Shown piece after piece: positions 55,322-64,000 of a stretch of DNA of 64,000 nucleotides. The DNA is taken from NCBI GenBank assembly GCA_014218235.1, contig CM024755.1, positions 80,150,631 to 80,214,630 on the forward strand. Reading direction: 5' to 3'. This DNA is from Colocasia esculenta. Its lineage: Eukaryota; Streptophyta; Magnoliopsida; Alismatales; Araceae. Position 1 is the stretch's first letter; each line of letters begins with the position of its first letter. The position numbers and the translations under genes are program-made. Below the pieces are notes generated by a model. The model saw nothing but the letters and a program-made list of their open reading frames with translations. It searched no databases and was not told the origin of the DNA.

Positions 55322-58300
55322 AGTCATGCCCCGCTAATTTAGCAACAGAATAAATCAGGGAGGCATGAACACCGTGTATGGTAACGAAAATTGCGCATAC
55401 ATTCGCAAATATCAGAGCAACTAATGAACAATAATTGCAATAAAACTCATCATTTTATTGATAATTCATCTAAACTATTACAACCACTAATTCAGAGCCA
55501 AAACATATGTGCTCAATGACATTATTACATTGGAAAAGAAATCTAAAGCAAATATCTAACTAGACTCTAAGGTACTAAGGACATTCCATCGCTATGACTT
55601 CAGGACGCTCATCACTCCAGTTCAATCCCGTTGTTGTGTGTAAGGTCATCACTTGACTTACCTGAAAACACAATAACAAATAACGAAGGGTGAGCGATAA
55701 CGCTCAGTAGGACTTAATATCTCGTGTAAATAAGCATGCTTTAAGTGATTAATGTCTTGTAACGCAGGTTAACTAGAGAGAACGATCAAGTATAGTCAAG
55801 AGAGAAATAGTACATGATAAGAGATTGATGGCATACTAGAATGATAGTATGCGATAACATGTGAACGATAATACACTTCACAAGAATATTGCAAAACTAG
55901 AATGATAGAGAAAAGACCATATAACAAGATATCGTGTATCAAAATGACATGTAATAGGATAGCTTGTATCAAGGTGGCGTGTAACGAGATAGCTTGTATA
56001 TCAAGATAGTGTGTAACGAGATTGCATGTAAAGAGATAGCGTGTAAAGAGATAACATGTAATGAGATAACGTGTATGGTTGCACCACGGTGCACTAGTCG
56101 AGTATGGCAATAGTCACTTTGGGACAGTAGTCGTTTAACGATAGTACATTACATCTGAACTCCTCAGACTAATGTTATAACAGTCAGTGCTAGCACAATA
56201 ATAGCACCGAAATGGTACAGTACGTCTGAACTCCTCAGACTAATAGTATAATAGTTAGGTGTCTAGCCAATGTCAAGATAGTCAGAACCGGTGCAATGCA
56301 GAACACCGTCAATAGCCCCTGCAGGTATTTTCGGGTGGCTCTCTGCCCCTAGGACTAGATTGGAGCCCCTCGGACACTCTCCGTGCCCTGCACAGTATGC
56401 ATTCAAGTCAGTAGGGTCACTGGACCCATATTATGGCGCTAGACAGTCATGTATAGTACACACAATGGAAGCCACAACAGCTCAAGAGTCTCAAGAGAGT
56501 ACTAGATGAATATACAAGATAGTAGAGTGAACGTGAATAGATGAGAGTACAAGGATAGTAGATGAGATAGGGGTATAATCGTAAAACAACGATAAGCCAC
56601 GATAATAACGGTTACACAGCACCAGGTCGGGTACCGGTAGTCTGGTAGAAGAAGTCACCACCGCCCACTAGCCGTGCTAAGAACACGATCCAGGTGGTCC
56701 GGCGTGATCACAAGATAAGAGAGATCTCACTAAGGCCGTTTGGATCGTACTGATCCCTAAGAGTGTAACGGGATTTAAAGGTACAACCAGCTCGTCGGCT
56801 AAGGACGTACGCCAAAGCCAAGAAGACTTACTGAGGCCTTGACAAGGAGTCCCTGGCCCAGTCGAGAGTATTCCCAATGGAGAGGTGGTCCAAGTCAAGA
56901 GAAAGTGTGTAACGAAATGTTGTCCGTCTTGCCTCGAGTGCTCGAAGGCAGAGGGACACGATAACGGTGTACAAATCACGCGAATAAAATGAAGACATGT
57001 GTCATTTAAATAATAAGGAAAATTAGGTAATTAGTTTCACTTAATTACCATATACATTATTGAGTAATTTACTAAGGTTTAATGGCAACATGATGGTTAA
57101 ATGTGTGCAAGTGTATGAAATCAAAAGAGCATGATGGATTGTGCACAAAGCTTTTAAGTTAATTAGATTCATGCAATTTATTGCACATTAATATTTATTC
57201 AGATCAAATTATGAATAAAAATGTTTAATTAAGGCTAAATAATGGCTAATTAGCAAGTAGAGCAAGGGTATATAAGCAATTTTGGGTTCTGGCTGTTTTT
57301 CTGTTAACACGACAGGGGTACCAGTCGCGACTCCAGGTCGCGACAAGGCGGCTGGACGCGGCAAGCGAACCGGCCCCAGGCCCGGTTCAGGGGTGGAAAC
57401 GCGACGGCATAGGCCACCGCATTCTTAACGCGACGTGCCAGCGGGACGCGACCCGGCTGATATCGCGGCGGGTCGCGTCGTCGCGATATCAGGAGAGTCC
57501 GACCCTTTTTCCCTTTTTCTAGGGTTGATCAGATTTGACATAGGGCTCTTCTAAATTCAATATAAAATCGTATAATGACCCAAAAATCACGAATCTAGTT
57601 TCAAATGAAAGTAGACACATAGATCTATCAGCATGCATGATTAATTTGAAATTTGACAAGATTTAGGTATGTTTGAACATGTTACATTTTGATAACCTAA
57701 ATAGGCACAGTTAGGGTTCAACGAATTAATTAGAGATGAATACATGATGAAAAATTACGAAACTAGAGGCGTTTGAAAGCTAACAAGATATAGTATTTAT
57801 GAGAAGTTTCTCGTGGTGTGAGATCAAGTATGCATGGAGTTCACACACAAACATGAAGGGTCAGGTGCATGTATCTGATAGAGATTCAAAGAATTAATTC
57901 TCCCTCATGGGATATCGAAATAGAACAAAACCAAGGGCGTTTGAAAGATAATAAGATGCAGTATATATGAGAATTTTATCATGGCATGAGAGCAAGTACA
58001 TGTTAGGAATTAGAGAAAACATAAGATTTTGGTTCATGGTAATAGCAGAGCTTCACGAATTAAATTCGCTCAAATGAATGAGCAAAATACAACAAAACCA
58101 TAGGGCTTTTGAAGAGGTACATGAAGGCTACCTAGGATAATTTTTACACGATTTTTGCTTGAGAGATTGCCTACCTTTTTGTGGAGTAAGAAAGCCCTAG
58201 TTTGATGACGAAAATGGAAAAACTCCTCCTTGTTCTAGCCTCCTCTTCCTTTCTCCTTTGTCTCCAGCCCTTCTCCTCGTTCTCCAGAGTTCCAGCCACG

Positions 58301-59455
58301 AAAATGGGTTGCTAGGGATGAGTTTTTGGTGTATATGGCTAACTATAGGAGTCCTAGCCATTATAAGAGTCCTCCCTTCCATTAAACTCAGAATTTCCTT
58401 CTTTATCTCCCACTTTCTCTTATTTATCCACCTAATAGAGTTGGGAAGGGATCCAATTTCGTGGGTAATGGGTTTGGGTAAGGTTAGGACTCTTTTTAGG
58501 ACATTTATAACCATTTTTAGTATTTATCTTACCCTTATTTAATTTATTTATTAATTAACTCTGAATTTCCACATTTATCTCCCCCTATTCTATCATTTAT
58601 CTACTAATTGGCTTGGGGAGAGATCTAATTTCATGGGTAATAAGTTAGGATAAGTCTAGGACTCTTTTTAGGGATTTATATATGTCATTTAATATTTATC
58701 TAATCTTTTTTTCTAATTATTACTATATTTAATCCGAATTTCACTTAATTAACTCCCATCTCATGGTGGGCTCTTCATATTAGGGCCCAACAATCCATGT
58801 TAGGACTATTAATAAAACCCATTACTAATTTGACTTAATAAGTATAGATTTAATTATTATTATTCACTCTTTATCCTTATGTAAATCTATTTATCACACT
58901 TATTCAAGTAATTTTATATTTTTAAATTGATTAAATATTATTCATGCCAATATTTCTAATATTCATCATTTAGGCTCTTACTCTTGGCCCAATATCTCAA
59001 ATAAGTCTAATTGTACATCCCACATTCTTACTTTATTTATTGGATTTTTAATTATCCTTTTATTAGAGAATTTATTCATGGGCCAAGATTATCTATTGGT
59101 CCAAATATCATAATGGGTTATCAACCCATATTATTTAAAGTCTACCCACATGTTTAATTTCATTTATAATTTTCTTGGCTCATAAAATAATGGGTTCTTT
59201 GACTTATTCCTTAATTATGCTAATAAGTCACATAATTTCTTAAACTTGATATAAATGATTTTTCTGTGCCCAAATTTCATGATGGGTCATTAGAGAACAT
59301 TATTTAAAGTATAACTATTATTTTTACGGAATTTTTATAGGGGTTTATACGCATGCAATAATGATGCGTACTTTTTTTAATTAATTAAATTTATTAATTG
59401 ATAAAATTTCAATTTATCCATAATTTTTAATTAATGAATTTTCCGGGGTACTACA
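55322..59455 (-). mobile_element. solo LTR of a chromovirus/Tekay-type gypsy element
   Basis: 4134 bp flanked by a perfect 5-bp duplication, ATGAC (55317-55321 and 59456-59460). The plus-strand start reads AGTCATGCCCCG, with A in place of the expected T, and the end is GGGGTACTACA. The minus-strand start TGTAGTACCCCGGAAA matches the other solo LTR, so the likely orientation is minus. GCGAC/GTCGC dyads cluster at 57310-57480. It contains no coding region, and its long AT-rich part (58500-59440) is unremarkable. Confidence 0.92.
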
Positions 59456-59663
59456 ATGACACTCTGAATCTCGACCATCTAGTCTGTTGCATATAAATTA
59501 GGCCCTTAAGAAGCGCAACGCCTGAACCCATCGCGTTTTGATCAAATTCAAAATCTGAACAAAACACCTAAGAGCCCCTCCTTCCAACAATCTCTCGACT
59601 CTCAAGCTTTCCCTCTTCTCTTCTATCTCCTACTCTCTCAAGCTCTCTCTCTCTCTTCTCTTC

Positions 59664-60560
59664 ATGACGAAGCTTACCGCAACCAAACCCCGGCGAGGGG
59701 AGGCCACATCGGAGGAAGGAGGAGCTCCGGCGACGGCGATGGTGATGGAGGAAGGGGAGACTCCAACCATGGCGGCGAGGGAGATGGTGAAATAATGGAA
59801 GTGGTGGAGGAGGTGACTCCGGCTACGGTGGTGGAGGAAGGAGCTCCGACGGTGGCGGAGGAAGATGAGAGAGCGGTGGAAGAGGAAGAAGGAACGACAT
59901 TGGGGTGACTTCGTAGAGGGATTAGAGGCCGCCAAGCACTGACCTGCGACGACATGGTAAGTACTCCGGCCCCAAACCATGTTTTGTAAAAAGGGAGGAG
60001 GAGGTGGTTTCCAGTAGGGTTGGAGAAGAGGGAGGTGAGAATCGCGACGAGTTCAGTTGTTGCGATTCAATTAGATGAATCACGATGGTTGAACCCGTCG
60101 CGGTTCAAGGAGCTGAACCGCGACCTCTGAAACGATAGCGATTCACTTGGGCTACCAGAGGGTTGGAAATTGGCCCTATTTTGCCCTATTTGAATTATTT
60201 TTACTATGTTTCACTTGTGCTGACTTGGCTTTCTTGCATGCAGGGGATTATGAGGCCCTGAATCCACTGGCCGCTGGTGATAGTGGCGTATCACGGACTC
60301 TCGGCCTTCCAGAGGGAGAGAGTGAGAGGGATGGGGTTTGGGCCGATCCTGGAGATCGAGCCCTTCTACGTAGACAGCCCCCTGATCTAAGCCCTGAGGG
60401 AGCGATAGGACTAGATGAGTAGGACATTTTTGGTGCCTTGTGGGAACATGGTGACATCCCTGGAGGATGTGGCCTGCATTACTAGCCTTCGAGTGGATGG
60501 GGAGGTGGTGACGAGAGTCAGCTAGGGTTTAACGCGTGGAACTTGGAGCGACTCTAATAG
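59664..60560 (+). pseudogene. PMD gene fragment, older copy, 3' truncated
   Basis: Exon 1 is about 59664-59956 (Glu/Ala/Thr-rich, like exon 1 of 43320; donor ATG|GTAAGT). An intron holds three N10 dyads (60043-60140). Exon 2 starts at 60244 after CTTGCATGCAG. It encodes MGFGPILEIEPFYVDSPLI, then after several stops FLVPC and TSLEDVACITSLRVDGEVVT, the PMD N-terminal part. At least three in-frame stops and an exon 1 indel are present. Similarity to the antisense PMD gene ends near 60560 at GGAGCGACTCT, where unrelated sequence begins. It follows the DUF7745-like gene in the same order as in the younger element. Confidence 0.75.
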
Positions 60561-61672
60561 CCGACTTTGAGACCTTTGTAGATAACATTTTTTTTCATTT
60601 TAAAGGTATGTTTTTGCTACACCCACTATATGTTTGACAAATTATCTACAAAAGATAATGTGATCCACTCGACCTTCTTATCAATCATTTCACATCATAT
60701 CGAACATGTAACATAGCATGAAATGGAGTACAAATAAGATATGGATGTTATCAACATTCATAATCAATCATCAATCATGGTCTGTCATCTGCTACCATGT
60801 TCTTTAACCACTCCTCTCTTGATCTCATCACACATTCACCATTATATGTCACGATGAAGTGACCTAAACTAATGATTAAAATAGCTGGGGCAGTGAATAT
60901 TTTTCCAAATATCTATTTTAACTTTTTACATATATATCTTTCTTAGAAGATTAATTATATAAGAATCTTTCTTAAATTTATATATGTAGATATGAAATAT
61001 CTTCAAAGACCATGTGGTAACCTACTGTGATAGGCGTTAAAAAGATGTTTAGAATAATCCCTTCACTTTTGCACACACATATATATATATATATGTATAT
61101 ATACCTTACTATAAATGATTGTGAAGGGACCAAGGTCATAATAGGGTCTCTAAAAATATTTTATATCTACAAAAGATATAGATATTGAAGAGACGTAATT
61201 TAAGTGTGCCTCTCAAGAGGTATTATCCCAATACTTGGGGTTTTGTCCTTTAAAAGGACCCTTTTGGGAGAAGAGGTGATGCTCTCCCCCAGTGAGAATA
61301 AAGGTGTGCGAGTCTCATGAAGATGAGACGTTCGGGTAGGACGCATGACCTCTTGTTCGTTCCCACAGACGGTGCTAATAAAAAGACGTGATTTAAGTGT
61401 GCCTCCCAAGAGGTATTGTCCTCATGCTTGAAATTTTGTCCTTTAAAAGAGCCCTCTTGAGAGAAGAGGTGAGACTCTTGCTGATAAACACACACTTATT
61501 CTCACTATCTTTCAATATGTGACTAAAAAATACCTCTACATATATAAATTTAAATCTAAAAAAAAATTATACACCGTCTCAATCAGACTAAAGAATACCT
61601 CTACACATGTAAAAAAAAAAAATCGTACAATTAATATGTTAGATATATATGCCAAAAAATAAATAAATTATT
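60561..61672. other. unassigned AT-rich sequence with small repeats
   Basis: No gene is supported. It contains an inverted repeat (60573-60584 with 60640-60652, CTTTGTAGATAA type), a TA microsatellite (about 61072-61104), a 193-bp tandem duplication (61192-61490) and A-rich tracts at 61557-61622. Confidence 0.6.
61192..61490. repeat. 193-bp tandem duplication
   Basis: GACGTAATTTAAGTGTGCC at 61192 recurs as GACGTGATTTAAGTGTGCC at 61385, with the following ~100 bp similar (AAGAGGTATT, TTTTGTCCTTTAAAAG, AGAAGAGGTGA). The second unit is partial. Confidence 0.75.
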
Positions 61673-62033
61673 GGGAAAATTAATTGGGGGTCCCTGTCAG
61701 AGCCTGGTACTTATTTCCTCGTCCCTGTCAGAATACCGGTTGATGTAAAGTCCCTGCTTTTCTCCAGGTTTAATTTCCAGTCCCTGCTTTTCAGATGTCA
61801 CCATTTACGGCCCTCCACACACGATTTCCGTCTCCTTGGCCTCCGTCTCTTTTTCCCATTCCGTCTTACCCTTCCCTCCTTTTTTCCATCGCCTTTTCCC
61901 CAAACGACGCTGACGCTTCGGTGGCCCGTGAACTCTGACCGATGCGAAGTTACTGTTACATACCCTGCCAAGAACTGATACAGCAACCATTGACAGCACT
62001 TACAAACAGCCTTCGGACGACCGTTCTTCACAC

Positions 62034-62042
62034 TATAAAAGG
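62034..62042 (+). promoter_or_regulatory. TATA box of small gene in Mutator-like element
   Basis: TATAAAAGG in CACTATAAAAGGAACCC, about 100 bp before ATG 62134. It is followed by a CT-rich leader (62091-62130). Confidence 0.75.
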
Positions 62043-62133
62043 AACCCAGGGTCATTCCTATCCTTCATCACAAGCTTCCCTCGCTCTTCTTCTTCCTATC
62101 TTTGTTGCTCGTCTTCTTCATCTTTATTTGCAG

Positions 62134-62529
62134 ATGTCTTCATCTAACCGTGCTCCCCAGAGGGATGGCAAGGCACCTGCCTCACCGGTGCCACCGTCGC
62201 CCCCGGCTCCCCCGTTGCGACAGTCCAACTTCAGCGCCGACTACTGGGACGGTTTTTACATCGGCTGGAAGATGGCTTTACAGAAAGCCTCCCGGCATTA
62301 CGGCGACAAGGGCCTCAATAACATCCTCCCAGACATCGGCCCTAGGGTAGAACACATCCCTTCCTCCCCTTCCTCCGCTGACCGATCCGGCAACTGCCCT
62401 TCCTCCGCTGACCGTTCCGGCACCTGCCCTTCCTCCCCTGACCGTTCCGGCACCTCCCCTTCCTCCCATCCCTCCCCTGACCGTTCCGCCTCCTCCCCTC
62501 CGTGCTCTACCGAGTGGTCGGTAGAGTAG
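62134..62529 (+). CDS. small repeat-rich protein, possible second gene of Mutator-like element
   Basis: 131 codons from ATG 62134 to TAG 62527-62529, uninterrupted. I choose this start because it lies about 100 bp after a TATA box and at the end of a CT-rich leader; the frame extends further up without a better ATG. The product begins MSSSNRAPQRDGKAPASPV, then has a compact segment rich in aromatic residues (SADYWDGFYIGWKMALQKA) that may form an amphipathic helix. It ends with four to five repeats of PSSxDRSG. I do not recognise the family. It converges with the transposase, as mudrB does in maize, but shows no similarity I can recall to MURB. It could also be a chance or host-derived frame. 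Confidence 0.6.
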   Translation: MSSSNRAPQRDGKAPASPVPPSPPAPPLRQSNFSADYWDGFYIGWKMALQKASRHYGDKGLNNILPDIGPRVEHIPSSPSSADRSGNCPSSADRSGTCPSSPDRSGTSPSSHPSPDRSASSPPCSTEWSVE

Positions 62530-62639
62530 AGGTAGAGAGTTATTGTAACATGGCTTGTTTATGATAAGCATTTTCGTTTGATGCAGTCTTCTGTGTGCTT
62601 ATGTATGTGCTCTGTATCATGGAAACTCAACATGTTACC

Positions 62640-63300
62640 AATAACACACTGTAACATCCCCTCATATATACTATAATCAACATGACGAACGACTGTAAGA
62701 GATTATAACATATAATGTAAAACTGTATGTTAGACTGTAGTGCTTGAACTGTAAGAGTGTAGTGCTCAAACTGTAACAGGGCTTTTCTTTAGGTGTAACA
62801 CTGTAGTGCTCGAACTGTAACAGTCTAGAACTTAAACTGTAACATTTTATTACGTATAATATAACAGAATACGTAAGTACTGGAACTGTAAGAGTGTAGT
62901 GCGCGAACTGTAAGAGTGTAGTGCTGAAAATGTAAGAGTCTAGTGCTTCAACTGCAACATCTTATTACATACATATACTGTAACAGAAATCGTGAGGAGA
63001 CAGTGCTCTTCTTCCTCCTATCTTTCTTGCTCGTCTTCTTCCTCTTTATTCGCAGATGTCTTCATGTAACATACGGTACACAGGTCAAACTGTAAGAGTA
63101 TTAGAGTTAAACTGTAACACTACATTACGTACACTGTACAACAAAACGTAATTGTAAGTGCGCGAACTGTGCAAGTGTATTACTGAAACTGTAATAGCGT
63201 AGTAGTGAAATTATAACAGCGTAGTGCGTACACTGTAATAATGTATTACATACACTGTAATATTGGAATATTAGGACGACGTTCTGTTGTAACTAATATA
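62640..63300. repeat. degenerate AACTGTAAGAGTGTAGTGC repeat field
   Basis: More than a dozen imperfect copies of a ~22-25-bp unit (AACTGTAAGAGTGTAGTGCT and variants with AACTGTAACA) fill the space between the two convergent genes, mixed with TTATTACGTA-type pieces. It also contains a 66-bp copy of the small gene's leader (63005-63070). Confidence 0.8.
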
Positions 63301-63306
63301 CAAGAT

Positions 63307-64000
63307 TTAAAATCCGTCAGGATTGTGGGGTGGGTTGCTACAAGTTCTTCGGTTGTGACCTGTTTGTTTGCACCTTGAACAAATATATGCATGATCTACT
63401 TCTCCTCTTGAATGTATTCTCCTCTTTCTCGGTCTTCCTGGCAACCTTTTTGTTGTCGGTGGCTTGATTAGAACTTCTGATGGTTGAGGCGGATCCGGCA
63501 TGTCAAATGTTGGGATAGGTTGAATGTTTCTTTCATATGCAGCCCTATACACTTCTGTGCTGTAAAATGCCGAAACATATTGAGTAACGGCCTCCTTGTT
63601 ACTGCCAATTGCTGCGCATGCATGCTTGCAAGGAATCTTGACAAGTTGCCAGTGTCCACAGGAGCATGTTTGTAGATGGAGGTCTACGGCGTACGTCTTC
63701 ATACTTTCAACAACCTCAAATTTGATTCCATCTGAATGACGGATTGCTAAGCTTCTCCTTTCTTGAAGGTTTTTTTCGATGATTTTTTGTACTTTAGGAC
63801 AGTATGGTGTATCCCACAATGCAGCATCAATTTTCCTCTTTGCAGCCATTTCCATCATTTGCACTCTAATTTTGTCAACCATCTGTAGTATTGGTAGACT
63901 TCGCGCGTCATGTATCCAATTGTTGAATGACTCTGCCAAATTAGAGTATAATTCACCAAACCTGTATGGCCATGTGAAGGAAATTAGGTTAACATCAAAT
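63307..64000 (-). CDS. Mutator-like transposase, C-terminal part (5' end outside window)
   Basis: One open frame of 231 codons runs from the window edge to TGA/TAA at 63307. It begins FDVNLISFTWPYRFGELYSN and goes on to LAESFNNWIHDARSLPI, the standard end of the MULE transposase domain. A SWIM zinc finger follows (TCSCGHWQLVKIPCKHACAA, CxCx-CxH, about 63610-63670). Then come a basic GRPRKRR patch (possible nuclear signal) and a CCHC knuckle (CSRCKQTGHNRRTC) near the end. The catalytic DDE core is beyond 64000. Transposases of this type cut and move Mutator-like elements. No stops are seen in this part, so the gene may be intact. FAR1/FHY3-type domesticated relatives are an alternative, but the convergent repeat context favours a transposon. 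Confidence 0.88.
   Translation of the reverse strand, partial: FDVNLISFTWPYRFGELYSNLAESFNNWIHDARSLPILQMVDKIRVQMMEMAAKRKIDAALWDTPYCPKVQKIIEKNLQERRSLAIRHSDGIKFEVVESMKTYAVDLHLQTCSCGHWQLVKIPCKHACAAIGSNKEAVTQYVSAFYSTEVYRAAYERNIQPIPTFDMPDPPQPSEVLIKPPTTKRLPGRPRKRRIHSRGEVDHAYICSRCKQTGHNRRTCSNPPHNPDGF

Larger units (their letters stand above)
61673..64000. mobile_element. Mutator-like element, left end and two convergent genes
   Basis: A GGGAAAATTAATTGGGGGTC start near 61673 with repeated 'GTCCCTG' phrases looks like a Mutator-like terminal inverted repeat. The other end is outside the window, so this is unproven. Inside, a small plus-strand gene (62134-62529) and a minus-strand transposase (63307 to beyond 64000) converge on a repeat field (62640-63300). 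MuDR of maize has the same plan with mudrA and mudrB. Confidence 0.55.

Noticed and set aside
55796..56110. Minus-strand frame with repeated Tyr-Leu-(Phe/Ile)-Thr motifs in the solo LTR
   Set aside because: It comes from a short tandem repeat (GATAACGTGTAA-like) and has no promoter or homology.
61072..61104. CA/TA microsatellite as a functional element
   Set aside because: A plain dinucleotide repeat with no associated feature.
1..64000. tRNA or rRNA genes
   Set aside because: The tRNA-like stretches are only 11-19 base primer sites next to LTRs; no cloverleaf or rRNA sequence was seen.

Overview
This window is plant nuclear DNA made almost entirely of nested transposable elements. The evidence is LTR retrotransposons with tRNA-iMet-type primer sites, a Mutator-like transposase, GT-AG introns and TATA boxes. 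I found no ordinary host gene, no rRNA or tRNA gene and nothing prokaryotic. A flowering plant with a repeat-rich, probably heterochromatic locus fits; I cannot name the species.

Left part (1-17531). A Ty1/copia (Sirevirus-like) element lies on the minus strand: gag and the start of pol at 1-2815, primer site, then its 5' LTR. A second, complete 13-kb Ty1/copia element (3035-16075, plus strand) is inserted in that LTR. It has LTRs, gag, pol, a long extra 'env-like' gene, two polypurine tracts and a perfect ATTCA target duplication. Its coding regions are broken by stops and frameshifts, and its 3' LTR holds a 100-N assembly gap.

Middle-left (17532-28604). Gypsy-type LTR debris is interrupted by a non-coding LTR element (18587-25694; LARD-like, with one LTR 1.5 kb shorter than the other). 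It is followed by two related reverse-oriented Tat-type LTR copies with a chromovirus-like pol fragment (27029-27838) between them.

Centre (28605-51488). A 22.9-kb Ty3/gypsy element of the Tat (Ogre/Retand-like) lineage carries gag, protease with G-patch, RT, two RNase H domains and integrase on the plus strand. Between pol and the 3' LTR it carries two intron-containing genes on the opposite strand: a seven-exon plant-mobile-domain (PMD) gene and a two-exon gene resembling DUF7745/PMD proteins. A 3.26-kb solo LTR sits in the second. The whole element is inserted in the LTR of an older, inverted relative whose own copy of the same gene pair (53481-54967 and 59664-60560, plus strand) lies to the right and is split by another solo LTR (55322-59455).

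Right end (60560-64000). After unassigned AT-rich DNA comes one end of a Mutator-like element. A small TATA-driven gene (62134-62529) points toward a transposase gene on the minus strand that runs off the window, a convergent layout like maize MuDR.

The most unusual signal is not a gene. Different elements, copia and gypsy, carry short CpG-containing symmetric modules with fixed geometry: GTCGAC-N15-GTCGAC (nine exact cases) and GCGAC-N9/10-GTCGC (dozens). Two arrays of short hairpins have conserved loops and compensating stem changes. The conserved antisense gene pair and these modules are the best candidates for an undescribed system.
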